Assembly (NCBI GenBank): GCA_946406095.1 | Contig: CAMJJO010000013.1 | Span: 1 to 24,434 of the forward strand | Origin: an uncultured Bacteroidales bacterium | GTDB lineage: Bacteria; Bacteroidota; Bacteroidia; Bacteroidales; UBA932 | Direction of reading: 5' to 3' | Length of the DNA: 24,434 nucleotides | Part shown: piece by piece, positions 1 through 6,855 of the stretch | Position numbering within the stretch: position 1 is the first letter of the stretch | Layout: every line of letters begins with the position of its first letter | Translations under genes and position numbers: made by a program | The notes under the pieces: generated by a model | Told to the model about the DNA's origin: nothing | Seen by the model: only the letters and a program-made list of their open reading frames with translations | Databases searched by the model: none

Positions 1-54
1 CATAATCACGAAGCAGAGAATGACTGCGAGGGTGTAGCTGTTGACAATAAACAT
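1..54 (-). CDS. 5' end of a DMT/GRP-type membrane transporter (partial)
   Basis: Reading leftward from an ATG at 54-52 the frame is open to the window edge and gives 18 residues, MFIVNSYTLAVILCFVIM. This is hydrophobic and looks like the first transmembrane helix of an inner-membrane protein. The start resembles that of Bacteroidales permeases annotated as DMT-superfamily or sugar (GRP/RhaT-like) transporters, which from memory begin MFIV(N/Q)SYTLAVI. A good -7 box (89-96) lies 34 nt upstream, which supports a genuine gene start. The substrate cannot be judged from so little sequence. Assignment to the transporter class is an inference from a short N-terminal match; the existence of a gene here is more secure than its name. 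Confidence 0.6.
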   Translation of the reverse strand, partial: MFIVNSYTLAVILCFVIM

Positions 55-88
55 ATTGATATAAAGGTTTAAATAGTTTCAGCAGCTA

Positions 89-96
89 CAAATATA
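89..96 (-). promoter_or_regulatory. -7 promoter box for the leftward transporter gene
   Basis: On the minus strand this reads TATATTTG, an exact match to the Bacteroidota -7 consensus TAnnTTTG. It sits 34 nt before the ATG at 54. No clear -33 TTTG is seen upstream, where the nested inverted repeat (111-209) begins. Confidence 0.55.
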
Positions 97-110
97 AGTA
101 TTTTCTTGCT

Positions 111-209
111 AAAATAGACTATCCTCTGGAGACAACCCCCTCCCATCTACCGATGGGCCCCTCCCCCTAGCCGGGGGTGGCAGGTTCGCTCCAGAGGATA
201 GTCTATTTT
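111..209. repeat. Nested inverted-repeat element downstream of groL
   Basis: Two perfect 21-bp arms (111-131 and 189-209; the left arm reads AAAATAGACTATCCTCTGGA then G) enclose a 57-nt centre. Inside are a short AACC/GGTT pairing (134-137 with 183-186), a 6-bp hairpin CCCATC-tacc-GATGGG (142-157) and a hairpin CCCCC-tagcc-GGGGG (163-177). The whole can fold as a three-way junction. It occupies most of the gap between groL and the leftward transporter promoter. It may act as the groESL transcription terminator, but arm length and nested architecture look more like a small palindromic mobile or repetitive element, similar in layout to those inside folC and truB. Confidence 0.8.
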
Positions 210-220
210 CGCAGATGCTA

Positions 221-1843
221 TTACATCATGCCGCCTTCAGGCATTGCAGGAACTGCAGGTGCGGGTTCGGGAATGTCCACGATGCCGCATTCAGTGGTGA
301 GGAACATTCCGGCAACGGATGCCGCGTTCTCGAGGGCCACGCGCACGACCTTGGTCGGGTCGATCACGCCAGCCTCGTACATATTCACATACTCGTCGGT
401 GCGGGCATTGTAGCCGAAGTCACCCTTCCCTTCCTTTATCTTATTTATAATAACGGAAGCGTCGACGCCCGCATTGGTAGCGATCTGGCGGAGAGGCTCC
501 TCGATGGCCTTCGCCACGATGTGGATACCGGTGGTCTCATCTTCATTCTCGCCCTTGAGGCCAGCGAGTGCAGCGGCTGCGCGGATGTAGGCCACACCGC
601 CTCCGGGGAGGTATCCCTCCTCGACAGCTGCGCGGGTTGCATTCAGTGCATCCTCGACGCGGTCCTTCTTCTCCTTCATCTCCACCTCGGTGGTTGCGCC
701 CACGTAGAGAACTGCCACGCCGCCGGCGAGCTTGCCCAGACGCTCCTGGAGCTTCTCGCGGTCGTAGTCGGAAGTGGTGGTGGAAATCTGCTTGCGGATG
801 AGGTCTGCGCGGTCCTTGATGGCAGCGGCATCGCCCTTTCCGCCAACGATGGTGGTGTTTTCCTTGGTGATGGTCACCTTCTCGGCCTTGCCGAGCATGT
901 CGGGGGTGGTGTTCTCCAGGGTGAAGCCACGCTCCTCGGACACCACGACGGCGCCGGTCAGGGTGGCGATATCCTGCAGCATCTCCTTGCGGCGGTCGCC
1001 GAAGCCCGGGGCCTTGACGGCAGCCACCTTAAGCGAACCGCGGAGCTTGTTCACAACGAGGGTGGTGAGTGCTTCGCCGTCCACATCTTCTGCTATGATG
1101 AGGAGTTCGCGTCCTTCGCGGGCCACGGGCTCAAGCAGAGGGAGAAGGTCCTTCATGGTGGAGATCTTCTTGTCGGTGATAAGGATGGAAGGGTTGCTGA
1201 GTTCGGCCTCCATCTTGTCGCCGTTGGTCATGAAGTAGGGGCTGATGTAGCCGCGGTCGAACTGCATGCCGTCCACAACCTTGACTTCGGTCTCGGTGCC
1301 TTTGGCTTCCTCTACGGTGATGACGCCGTCCTTCTTCACCTTGGACATTGCATCGGCGATGAGTTTGCCGATGTAGCCGTCGTTGTTGGCGGACACGGTG
1401 CCCACCTGCTCGACCTTGGAATAGTCTTCGCCTACGGCCTGGCTCTGCTTCTTGAGCTCCGATACCACGGTCTCTACAGCCTTGTCGATGCCGCGCTTCA
1501 GGTCCATAGGATTCGCACCTGCGGTGACGTTCTTGATACCCACGTTGATGATGGCCTGGGCCAGCACGGTTGCGGTGGTGGTGCCGTCACCCGCCTGCTC
1601 GTTGGTCTTGGAAGCAACTTCCTTGACCATCTGGGCACCCATATTCTCATATTTGTCCTTGAGCTCGACTTCCTTCGCGACGGTAACGCCGTCCTTGGTC
1701 ACCTGGGGAGCGCCGAACTTCTTTTCAATCACCACGTTGCGGCCTTTGGGGCCGAGGGTAACCTTAACTGCATTTGCAAGCTGGTCTGCTCCTTCCTTCA
1801 TCTTGGAGCGGACGTCGGTATTGAATTTGATTTCTTTTGCCAT
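221..1843 (-). CDS. groL: Chaperonin GroEL (60 kDa, Hsp60)
   Basis: Encodes a 540-residue cytosolic chaperonin subunit that forms the double heptameric ring and folds client proteins in an ATP-dependent cycle with GroES. Recognised along its full length: N-terminal MAKEIKFNTDVRSKM, the phosphate-binding loop KVTLGPKGRN, the ATPase motif DGTTTATVLAQAI, and the C-terminal Gly/Met-rich tail ending PEGGMM typical of bacterial GroEL. Length is normal for the family. The start at 1843 is fixed by the family N-terminus and by a strong Shine-Dalgarno sequence 7 nt upstream. It follows groS by 12 nt and is clearly co-transcribed with it. The gene ends 11 nt after the nested inverted repeat at 111-209, which may end the transcript. 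Confidence 0.99.
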   Translation of the reverse strand: MAKEIKFNTDVRSKMKEGADQLANAVKVTLGPKGRNVVIEKKFGAPQVTKDGVTVAKEVELKDKYENMGAQMVKEVASKTNEQAGDGTTTATVLAQAIINVGIKNVTAGANPMDLKRGIDKAVETVVSELKKQSQAVGEDYSKVEQVGTVSANNDGYIGKLIADAMSKVKKDGVITVEEAKGTETEVKVVDGMQFDRGYISPYFMTNGDKMEAELSNPSILITDKKISTMKDLLPLLEPVAREGRELLIIAEDVDGEALTTLVVNKLRGSLKVAAVKAPGFGDRRKEMLQDIATLTGAVVVSEERGFTLENTTPDMLGKAEKVTITKENTTIVGGKGDAAAIKDRADLIRKQISTTTSDYDREKLQERLGKLAGGVAVLYVGATTEVEMKEKKDRVEDALNATRAAVEEGYLPGGGVAYIRAAAALAGLKGENEDETTGIHIVAKAIEEPLRQIATNAGVDASVIINKIKEGKGDFGYNARTDEYVNMYEAGVIDPTKVVRVALENAASVAGMFLTTECGIVDIPEPAPAVPAMPEGGMM

Positions 1844-1850
1844 AACTAAT

Positions 1851-1857
1851 CCTCCTT
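1851..1857 (-). promoter_or_regulatory. Strong Shine-Dalgarno site of groL overlapping the groS stop codon
   Basis: The minus strand reads TAAGGAGGATTAGTTATG, where TAA is the groS stop, AAGGAGG is a near-perfect anti-16S match and ATG is the groL start, spaced 7 nt away. Bacteroidota genes generally lack Shine-Dalgarno sequences, and no other start in this window has one of this quality. It probably secures high groL translation directly after groS termination. Confidence 0.85.
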
Positions 1858-2122
1858 ATAGAATTGCCAGAATGTCCGACTGTTTGACGATGAGGTATTT
1901 CTTGTCTTCGACGGTTACCTCGGTGCCCGCATACTTGCCGTAGAGGACCACGTCGCCGGGTTTCACCTCCATGGGTTCATCTTTCTTGCCGGGGCCTGCA
2001 GCCACGACTTTACCCTGCTGGGGCTTCTCTTTTGCGGTGTCGGGAATGAAGATTCCGGATGCTGTCTTTGTCTGGGCCTCCTGAGGCTCGATCAAGACTC
2101 TGTCTGCTAAAGGTTTGATCAT
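1856..2122 (-). CDS. groS: Co-chaperonin GroES (10 kDa, Hsp10)
   Basis: Encodes an 88-residue co-chaperonin that forms the heptameric lid of the GroEL folding chamber. Family landmarks are IKPLADRVLIEPQEAQTKTA at the N-terminus, the mobile loop around SGIFIPDTAKEKPQQGKVVA, GDVVLYGKYAGTEV, and the terminal YLIVKQSDILAIL. Length is typical. It is the first gene of the groSL operon, reading leftward. Upstream lie a 12-bp hairpin with a T-run (2151-2179), a -24/-12-like promoter (2187-2204) and a palindrome (2205-2217), a layout partly shared with the hsp20 gene at 22360. No Shine-Dalgarno precedes groS itself. Confidence 0.99.
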   Translation of the reverse strand: MIKPLADRVLIEPQEAQTKTASGIFIPDTAKEKPQQGKVVAAGPGKKDEPMEVKPGDVVLYGKYAGTEVTVEDKKYLIVKQSDILAIL

Positions 2123-2150
2123 GATTTATAGTGTTTTAGTATTTATCAAA

Positions 2151-2179
2151 AAGCGCCCCGTCATTCCGACGGAACGCTT
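2151..2179 (-). terminator. Hairpin with T-run between glyA and groS: glyA terminator or groS leader structure
   Basis: On the minus strand AAGCGTTCCGTC pairs with GACGGGGCGCTT (two G-T wobbles) around a GGAAT loop. It is followed by TTTTTG, the form of an intrinsic terminator. It could end the GH3-glyA transcript. If the candidate promoter at 2187-2204 drives groSL, however, the hairpin lies inside the groS 5' leader and could attenuate or sense temperature. The two readings cannot be separated from sequence alone. Confidence 0.6.
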
Positions 2180-2186
2180 ATCATAC

Positions 2187-2204
2187 AATCAACCTGCGTG
2201 CCAG
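2187..2204 (-). promoter_or_regulatory. Candidate -24/-12-like promoter of groSL
   Basis: The minus strand reads CTGGCACGCAGGTTGATT. TGGCACG plus N4 plus TTG has the spacing of sigma-54 promoters (consensus TGGCACG-N4-TTGCW), with A in place of the -12 C. A closely matching box, TTGGTTCGCAGTTTGTA, lies upstream of hsp20 at 22869-22885. No convincing TAnnTTTG box lies at a usable distance from groS, which favours this site. Sigma usage is an inference. Confidence 0.45.
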
Positions 2205-2217
2205 TGACAATTTGTCA
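2205..2217. promoter_or_regulatory. TGACA-N3-TGTCA palindrome upstream of groS
   Basis: The plus strand reads TGACAATTTGTCA, a perfect 5+3+5 palindrome that ends with the glyA stop codon (2215-2217) and directly abuts the groS promoter-like box. A palindrome with the same half-site core, GACA-TTT-TGTC, lies upstream of hsp20 at 22917-22927. It is a plausible operator for a heat-shock regulator; the regulator is unknown. Confidence 0.5.
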
Positions 2218-3567
2218 ATACTTGTTAAGCGGCACGCCGGCGGTCATCTGATGAACCTGCTTGGCAACGGTCTCGAGCACTTTGGCGTGGGCTTCGAGTT
2301 CCGCAATCTGGGCGGGAGTGGGAGTATCCGCCTTCTTGAGGCTGAGCGCCCCGATATGCTCGGCGCAGGAACTCAGAACGGTGTCAATCAGCGCAACGAT
2401 GTCCGCCATATCCTTCTCCACAAAGCCGCGGGAGGTGATGGCAGGAGTACCGATGCGCACGCCGCTGGTCTGGAACGGGCTGCGGGTGTCGAAAGGCACC
2501 ATGTTCTTGTTCAAGGTGATATCCGCCTTCTCGAGTTCCTTCTCCGCCACGCGGCCGTTCACTTCGGGGAACTTGCCGCGGAGGTCGATGAGCATGAGGT
2601 GATTGTCGGTGCCGCCGCTGACAACTTTATAGCCGCGCTTGATGAACTCAGCGCACATTGCCGCCGCGTTGGCGATCACCTGCTTCTGGTACTCCTTGTA
2701 CTCAGGCTGCATCGCCTCGAAGAATGCCACGGCCTTGGCCGCTATCACGTGCTCCAGCGGACCGCCCTGCACACCGGGGAAGACGCTGCTGTCCAGCACT
2801 GCACTCATCATCTTCACTTCGCCCTTAGGAGTGGTACGGCCCTGAGGATCGGGGAAATCCTCTCCCATGAGGATGATGCCGCCACGCGGCCCACGGAGGG
2901 TCTTGTGGGTGGTAGATGTGACGATGTGGGCATACTTGACGGGGTTCTTCAGGAGCCCTGCGGCGATGAGGCCGGCGGTGTGGGCCATGTCTATCCAGAG
3001 GATCGCCCCTACCTTATCTGCTATCGCGCGCATGCGCTCGTAATCCCACTCGCGGGAATATGCGGATGCTCCGCCGATGATGAGCTTGGGCTTGCACTCC
3101 AGGGCCTTGCGCTCCATCTCGTCGTAATCCACGCGGCCGGTTTCGGGATTGAGGCCATAGGCCACGGGATGATAGAGAATGCCGCTGGCGTTCACTGGAG
3201 ATCCATGGGTAAGGTGTCCGCCCATGGAAAGGTCCAGGCCCATGAAGGTGTCGCCCGGCTTGAGGATGGCCATGGTAACTGCCATGTTGGCCTGTGCGCC
3301 GGAATGCGGCTGAACGTTTGCCCAGCAGGCGCCGTAGATCTGCTTCAGGCGCTCGATGGCAAGATTCTCTATCTGGTCTACCACGACGCATCCGCCATAA
3401 TAGCGCTTGCCGGGGTAGCCTTCCGCATATTTGTTCGTGCAGATACTTCCCATTGCCTGGAGCACCTCGTCGGTAACGTAGTTCTCGGAGGCGATGAGTT
3501 CCAATCCGCTTTCCTGACGGTTCTTTTCCTTACGGATAAGATCGAAAATTTGTAAATCCTGTTTCAT
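2215..3567 (-). CDS. glyA: Serine hydroxymethyltransferase
   Basis: Encodes a 450-residue cytosolic PLP enzyme that interconverts serine and glycine while passing a one-carbon unit to tetrahydrofolate. Visible landmarks are the N-terminal LELIASENYVTDEVLQAMGS, NKYAEGYPGKRYYGG, the PLP-contacting WIDMAHTAGL, the Schiff-base lysine in STTHKTLRGPRGG (about K222) and the C-terminal TSGVRIGTPAITSRGF. The protein runs some 20 residues longer at the C-terminus than the roughly 426 I expect for Bacteroides relatives; the tail is Ala/Lys-rich and probably helical. The ATG lies 1 nt after the stop of the GH3 gene, so translation is probably coupled. Its stop codon overlaps the palindrome at 2205-2217 upstream of groS. 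Confidence 0.98.
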   Translation of the reverse strand: MKQDLQIFDLIRKEKNRQESGLELIASENYVTDEVLQAMGSICTNKYAEGYPGKRYYGGCVVVDQIENLAIERLKQIYGACWANVQPHSGAQANMAVTMAILKPGDTFMGLDLSMGGHLTHGSPVNASGILYHPVAYGLNPETGRVDYDEMERKALECKPKLIIGGASAYSREWDYERMRAIADKVGAILWIDMAHTAGLIAAGLLKNPVKYAHIVTSTTHKTLRGPRGGIILMGEDFPDPQGRTTPKGEVKMMSAVLDSSVFPGVQGGPLEHVIAAKAVAFFEAMQPEYKEYQKQVIANAAAMCAEFIKRGYKVVSGGTDNHLMLIDLRGKFPEVNGRVAEKELEKADITLNKNMVPFDTRSPFQTSGVRIGTPAITSRGFVEKDMADIVALIDTVLSSCAEHIGALSLKKADTPTPAQIAELEAHAKVLETVAKQVHQMTAGVPLNKY

Positions 3568-3568
3568 A

Positions 3569-5737
3569 TTATTTCTTGAACTTTACTGACGTGCGAATAT
3601 CATCCGAGCCGGAACCGATGTAAGCGATGAACTCGCCGGGCTCCACGACCCATTTGTGCTGTTCGGCATCGAAGAAACTGAGGGCTGAATCCGGAATCTC
3701 GAAGGTGACGGTCTTGCTCTCGCCGGGCTGCAGGAACACTTTCTTGAAGCCCTTCAGTTCCTTTGCGGGGCGCTCCACGGAGCACTCGGGATCGCCTATG
3801 TAGAGCTGGACGACCTCGGCTCCTGCCACCTTGCCGGTGTTGCTGATCTTCACGCTGAGCTTGCGGCCGCGGATGGAGGCCTCACCATACTCGAATGTGG
3901 TATAGCTCAGACCGTGCCCGAACGCGAACATAGGTTTCACCTTCTTGGTGTCGTACCAGCGGTAGCCCACCAGCAGACCCTCGGTGTAGTATTCATCGAT
4001 TATATTCTCGCCTTCGCGGGAGATGCCGGGATACTGCTCTTCGGAAGTAACGGGGCCCTCACTCATATCGTAAGGGAAGGTGAACGGGAGTTTTCCGGAA
4101 GGATTGACGTCGCCGCTGAGCACATCTGCAAGGGCATATCCGGCTTCGCTGCCAAGATACCATCCCTGCACTATTGCGGGCACTTTATCTACCCAGGGCA
4201 TAGCCACAGGGTTACCGGAGATATTCACGAACACCAGTTTGGATGCCACCTCGGCCAATGCCTCGACCAGGGCGTCCTGCCCATAAGGCAAGCCGTATTC
4301 CAGGCGGTCGGCACCTTCACTGTCCTGATTCTTGTTCTTATTCAGACCGCCGAACACGAGCACATAGTCAGCATCCTTGGCCGCAGCGACCGCATCCGCC
4401 ACCATCTGCTCGGGAGTCCTGTTCTCGGCAAGATCGAATTTTGCGGAGATGCCGTCCTGAGCCTGGGCAGCGCCACTGGAGTAACCACGCTCAAACACCA
4501 CTTCGGCATCGGAGAAGCGGGCCCTGACTGCTTCCAGAGGGGATATTTCGTATTTCACCTTAAGCGAAGAAGAGCCTCCGCCTACGGTAAGCATCTTGAA
4601 TGCATTTTCTCCAACCACCAGAATCTTCTTTGCATTCTTCACAGGCAGCACATCGCCGTCGTTCTTGAGAAGGACTATGCCTTCGCCCGCTATCTTACGG
4701 GCTGCTGCGGAATGGTCCGGACAGACAAAGCGGCCGGTGCCACGCCCGGGAGCCATATTGGTGCGAAGCTGCAGACGGAGGAGACGCCGGACCTTGTCGT
4801 CCAGCTCATCGGTGCCGTATTTTCCGGACTTGATTCCTTTGAGATATGGCTGCGCCAGATGATATTCATTATAGACGTTCGAAGGGCCGGTGAACAGGCC
4901 GTCCGTCCAGGTGCCATATTCAAGGTCCAGCCCGTTGTGCACCGCCTGATCGGTGTCGTGGCATCCGCCCCAGTCGCTGATCACCACTCCGTCGAAGCCC
5001 CACTCCCCCTTCAGAATATCCATCAGGATGCGCTCGTTGTGGCAGAGGTGCTGATTATTATAAAGGTTGTATGCGCCCATGATCGACCAGGCACCGCCTT
5101 CGGTGACAGCCGCCTTGAATGCGGGCAGATAGATCTCGTAAAGCGTTCGGTCATCCACGTTCACATTCACTGTGTGACGGTGGATCTCGTCGTTATTCAG
5201 CGCAAAATGCTTGACACAGACAGCCACATCCTTGCTCTGGACGCCCTGAACGTAGGGCACTACCATGGTCGAGGAAAGGAAGGGGTCTTCCCCCATATAC
5301 TCGAAGTTGCGCCCGCCGAGGGGATGGCGGAGGATGTTGACACCGGGGCCGAGCAACACCGTCTTCTTGCGGTAGAGGGCTTCTTCTGCGATGCTCTCGC
5401 CATAGAGGCGGGACATTTCCGGATTCCAGCTGGCTGCCAGGCAGGTCAGGGCAGGATATGCAGTGCAGGAATCATTAGTCCAGCGAGCCTGGCTCCACTT
5501 GTCCCAAAGCACTTCGGCACGGATGCCGTGAGGGCCGTCGGTGCACCAGATTTCAGGAATCCCGAGGCGCGGCACGCCGGGGGAGCTGAATTTGCTCTGG
5601 GCGTGTGTCATCGCTATCTTCTCTTCCAGAGTAATCTGGGGAAGGATTTCGTCTATCTGTTTTTCGATGTCCGGCGCTTTCTGGGAGCAGGCCGCGGCAA
5701 GCACCAAAGCGGCAATCAGAAACAAGTGTTTTTTCAT
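3569..5737 (-). CDS. GH3-family beta-glycosidase lipoprotein (BglX-like)
   Basis: Encodes 722 residues with a lipoprotein signal (MKKHLFLIAALVLAAACSQ, lipobox Cys at 17), so it is exported and membrane anchored. It carries the two-domain glycoside hydrolase family 3 core plus a C-terminal fibronectin-III-like domain. Landmarks are TDGPHGIRAE, CVKHFALNNDE, the nucleophile motif VISDWGG (Asp about 255), GEGIVLLKNDG at the start of the second domain, and FAFGHGLSYTTFEYGE leading into the FnIII-like part. The likely reaction is release of terminal beta-linked glucose or a related sugar from plant or microbial oligosaccharides; exact substrate is unknown. The frame is open to 6031, but the lipoprotein start at 5737 is preferred and lies 6 nt after a -7 box. 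No SusCD pair is present, so it is not in an obvious PUL here. It is followed 1 nt later by glyA. Confidence 0.95.
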   Translation of the reverse strand: MKKHLFLIAALVLAAACSQKAPDIEKQIDEILPQITLEEKIAMTHAQSKFSSPGVPRLGIPEIWCTDGPHGIRAEVLWDKWSQARWTNDSCTAYPALTCLAASWNPEMSRLYGESIAEEALYRKKTVLLGPGVNILRHPLGGRNFEYMGEDPFLSSTMVVPYVQGVQSKDVAVCVKHFALNNDEIHRHTVNVNVDDRTLYEIYLPAFKAAVTEGGAWSIMGAYNLYNNQHLCHNERILMDILKGEWGFDGVVISDWGGCHDTDQAVHNGLDLEYGTWTDGLFTGPSNVYNEYHLAQPYLKGIKSGKYGTDELDDKVRRLLRLQLRTNMAPGRGTGRFVCPDHSAAARKIAGEGIVLLKNDGDVLPVKNAKKILVVGENAFKMLTVGGGSSSLKVKYEISPLEAVRARFSDAEVVFERGYSSGAAQAQDGISAKFDLAENRTPEQMVADAVAAAKDADYVLVFGGLNKNKNQDSEGADRLEYGLPYGQDALVEALAEVASKLVFVNISGNPVAMPWVDKVPAIVQGWYLGSEAGYALADVLSGDVNPSGKLPFTFPYDMSEGPVTSEEQYPGISREGENIIDEYYTEGLLVGYRWYDTKKVKPMFAFGHGLSYTTFEYGEASIRGRKLSVKISNTGKVAGAEVVQLYIGDPECSVERPAKELKGFKKVFLQPGESKTVTFEIPDSALSFFDAEQHKWVVEPGEFIAYIGSGSDDIRTSVKFKK

Positions 5738-5743
5738 ATTCCA

Positions 5744-5760
5744 CAAATATAGTAAATTTG
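5744..5760. promoter_or_regulatory. Compact divergent promoter: two back-to-back -7 boxes
   Basis: The plus strand reads CAAATATA-g-TAAATTTG. Rightward, TAAATTTG (5753-5760) matches TAnnTTTG and ends 8 nt before the ATG of the methyltransferase. Leftward, TATATTTG (5751-5744) matches and ends 6 nt before the ATG of the GH3 gene. The whole intergenic gap is only 31 bp. Both transcripts would start within a few nucleotides of their start codons. The same layout occurs at 12163-12180. Confidence 0.65.
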
Positions 5761-5768
5761 CAGATGAA

Positions 5769-6299
5769 ATGAAAGACCGCAAACTGCTGAACATTGAACT
5801 CGGGCGCATCAGCGCCGAACAGTACCGGGAGGCGGAACCGTCGGGGGTGGAAGTCATCCTGGACAACATCCGCAGCGCGCACAATGTCGGCAGCGTTTTC
5901 CGCAGTGCAGATGCTTTCCGCATCGACAGGATATGGCTCTGCGGCATCACTCCCCTGCCCCCAAGTGCCGAAATCCACAAGACCGCCCTGGGAGCGGAAG
6001 ACAGCGTGGGATGGGAGCACCGCGAAAACACGGCGGCCCTTATCCGCGAGCTTCAGAAGGATGGATTCACCGTCGTGGCGGTGGAACAGACGGAGCATTC
6101 CGTGAGCCTGCGGGAGTTCAAATGCAATTTTGGCAAGAAATATGCATTTGTATTCGGTAACGAGGTCGACGGGGTAAGCCAGGAGGCGGTAGACGCCTGC
6201 GATTTTTCCCTTGAAATCCCGCAGTACGGCACAAAGCACTCGCTTAACGTCAGCGTTTGCGCAGGAGTGGTGCTCTGGGCAGTAACAGACAAACTATAA
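5769..6299 (+). CDS. SpoU/TrmH-family RNA 2'-O-methyltransferase
   Basis: Encodes 176 residues of the SPOUT superfamily, which transfers a methyl group from S-adenosylmethionine to the ribose 2'-OH of tRNA or rRNA using a trefoil-knot fold. All three family motifs are present: motif 1 in LDNIRSAHNVGSVFRSADAF (Asn39, Arg45), motif 2 in FVFGNEVDGVSQEAVDACD, and motif 3 in IPQYGTKHSLNVSVCAGVVL. The length fits a catalytic domain without the N-terminal substrate domain of RlmB-type enzymes, close to the small TrmH-like proteins of Bacteroidota. The target nucleotide cannot be assigned. The start at 5769 matches the family; the frame is open upstream to 5541 but that part is antisense to the GH3 gene. 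A 3-codon ORF (ATG AAA TGA, 5764-5772) overlaps the start. Confidence 0.93.
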   Translation: MKDRKLLNIELGRISAEQYREAEPSGVEVILDNIRSAHNVGSVFRSADAFRIDRIWLCGITPLPPSAEIHKTALGAEDSVGWEHRENTAALIRELQKDGFTVVAVEQTEHSVSLREFKCNFGKKYAFVFGNEVDGVSQEAVDACDFSLEIPQYGTKHSLNVSVCAGVVLWAVTDKL

Positions 6300-6311
6300 A
6301 ATTTATCGTAT

Positions 6312-6800
6312 ATGAAACTATTGAAATTATTCATCCCGGCTCTGGCCATCCTCGCTTTGGCACAAGGTTGCACAAAGGAGTACTACACCAACGAGTACTA
6401 TCAGGGCTCCAAGGTTTATGCCCGTGACTACACAGTCAAGGCATCTGACTGGAAACGGAACGAGGGAGCAAACAATCCCGGTTTCGAAAACTATCTTTAT
6501 GCGGATTTCGAAAATCCGGACATCACCCAGGACGTCGTAGACAACGGCACGGTTCAGGCATTCATCTATGTTCTTTACAACGTGGCCGAGAATCTTGGCA
6601 GCTGGAATCCTCTGCCTTACGCATATCCTCTGGAAATCAAGACCAATACCGGCGGCGAAGAGAAAATAGAAATCGCTCCTGAGGTCACCCGGATGGAATA
6701 CAACGTCGGAAGGGTCACCTTCGTCATCCAGGATCTGGACGGCTTCGACCCCGAAGACATCACCAATTCGATGTCCATCAAGGTCTGCGTGACAATATAG
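6312..6800 (+). CDS. Small conserved lipoprotein of unknown function
   Basis: Encodes 162 residues beginning MKLLKLFIPALAILALAQGC, a clear lipoprotein signal with the acylated Cys at position 20. The mature part begins TKEYYTNEYY and contains YTVKASDWKRN and a Tyr/Phe-rich segment with alternating hydrophobic residues that suggests a beta-sandwich. Similar short lipoproteins with a YTV+ASDW motif occur in Bacteroidales (from memory, annotated as hypothetical). It follows the methyltransferase by 12 nt, and no separate promoter is evident, so the two are probably co-transcribed. Transcription likely ends at the palindrome at 6821-6844. No function can be proposed beyond a cell-envelope location. 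Confidence 0.85.
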   Translation: MKLLKLFIPALAILALAQGCTKEYYTNEYYQGSKVYARDYTVKASDWKRNEGANNPGFENYLYADFENPDITQDVVDNGTVQAFIYVLYNVAENLGSWNPLPYAYPLEIKTNTGGEEKIEIAPEVTRMEYNVGRVTFVIQDLDGFDPEDITNSMSIKVCVTI

Positions 6801-6820
6801 TATTATTGATAATAAAAAGA

Positions 6821-6844
6821 AAGGCTGCCGGATCCGGCAGCCTT
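6821..6844. terminator. Bidirectional intrinsic terminator between the lipoprotein gene and ppdK
   Basis: A perfect 24-bp palindrome (arms AAGGCTGCCGGA and TCCGGCAGCCTT) is flanked by an A-rich run on the left and CTTTTTG on the right, giving a T-run on either strand. It lies between two convergent genes and can end both transcripts. Confidence 0.92.
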
Positions 6845-6855
6845 CCTTTTTGTTT

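Noticed and set aside
215..1849. 544-codon open frame antisense to groL
   Set aside because: It mirrors groL exactly; codon bias of a GC-rich gene leaves the opposite strand free of stops. The translation is low-complexity and unlike any family I know.
3914..5752. 612-codon open frame antisense to the GH3 gene
   Set aside because: Shadow frame; no recognisable domain and it would run through the divergent promoter.
5738..6031. N-terminal extension of the GH3 gene to an ATG at 6031
   Set aside because: It lacks any GH3-like sequence, overlaps the methyltransferase gene, and would bury a clear lipoprotein signal peptide at residue 99.
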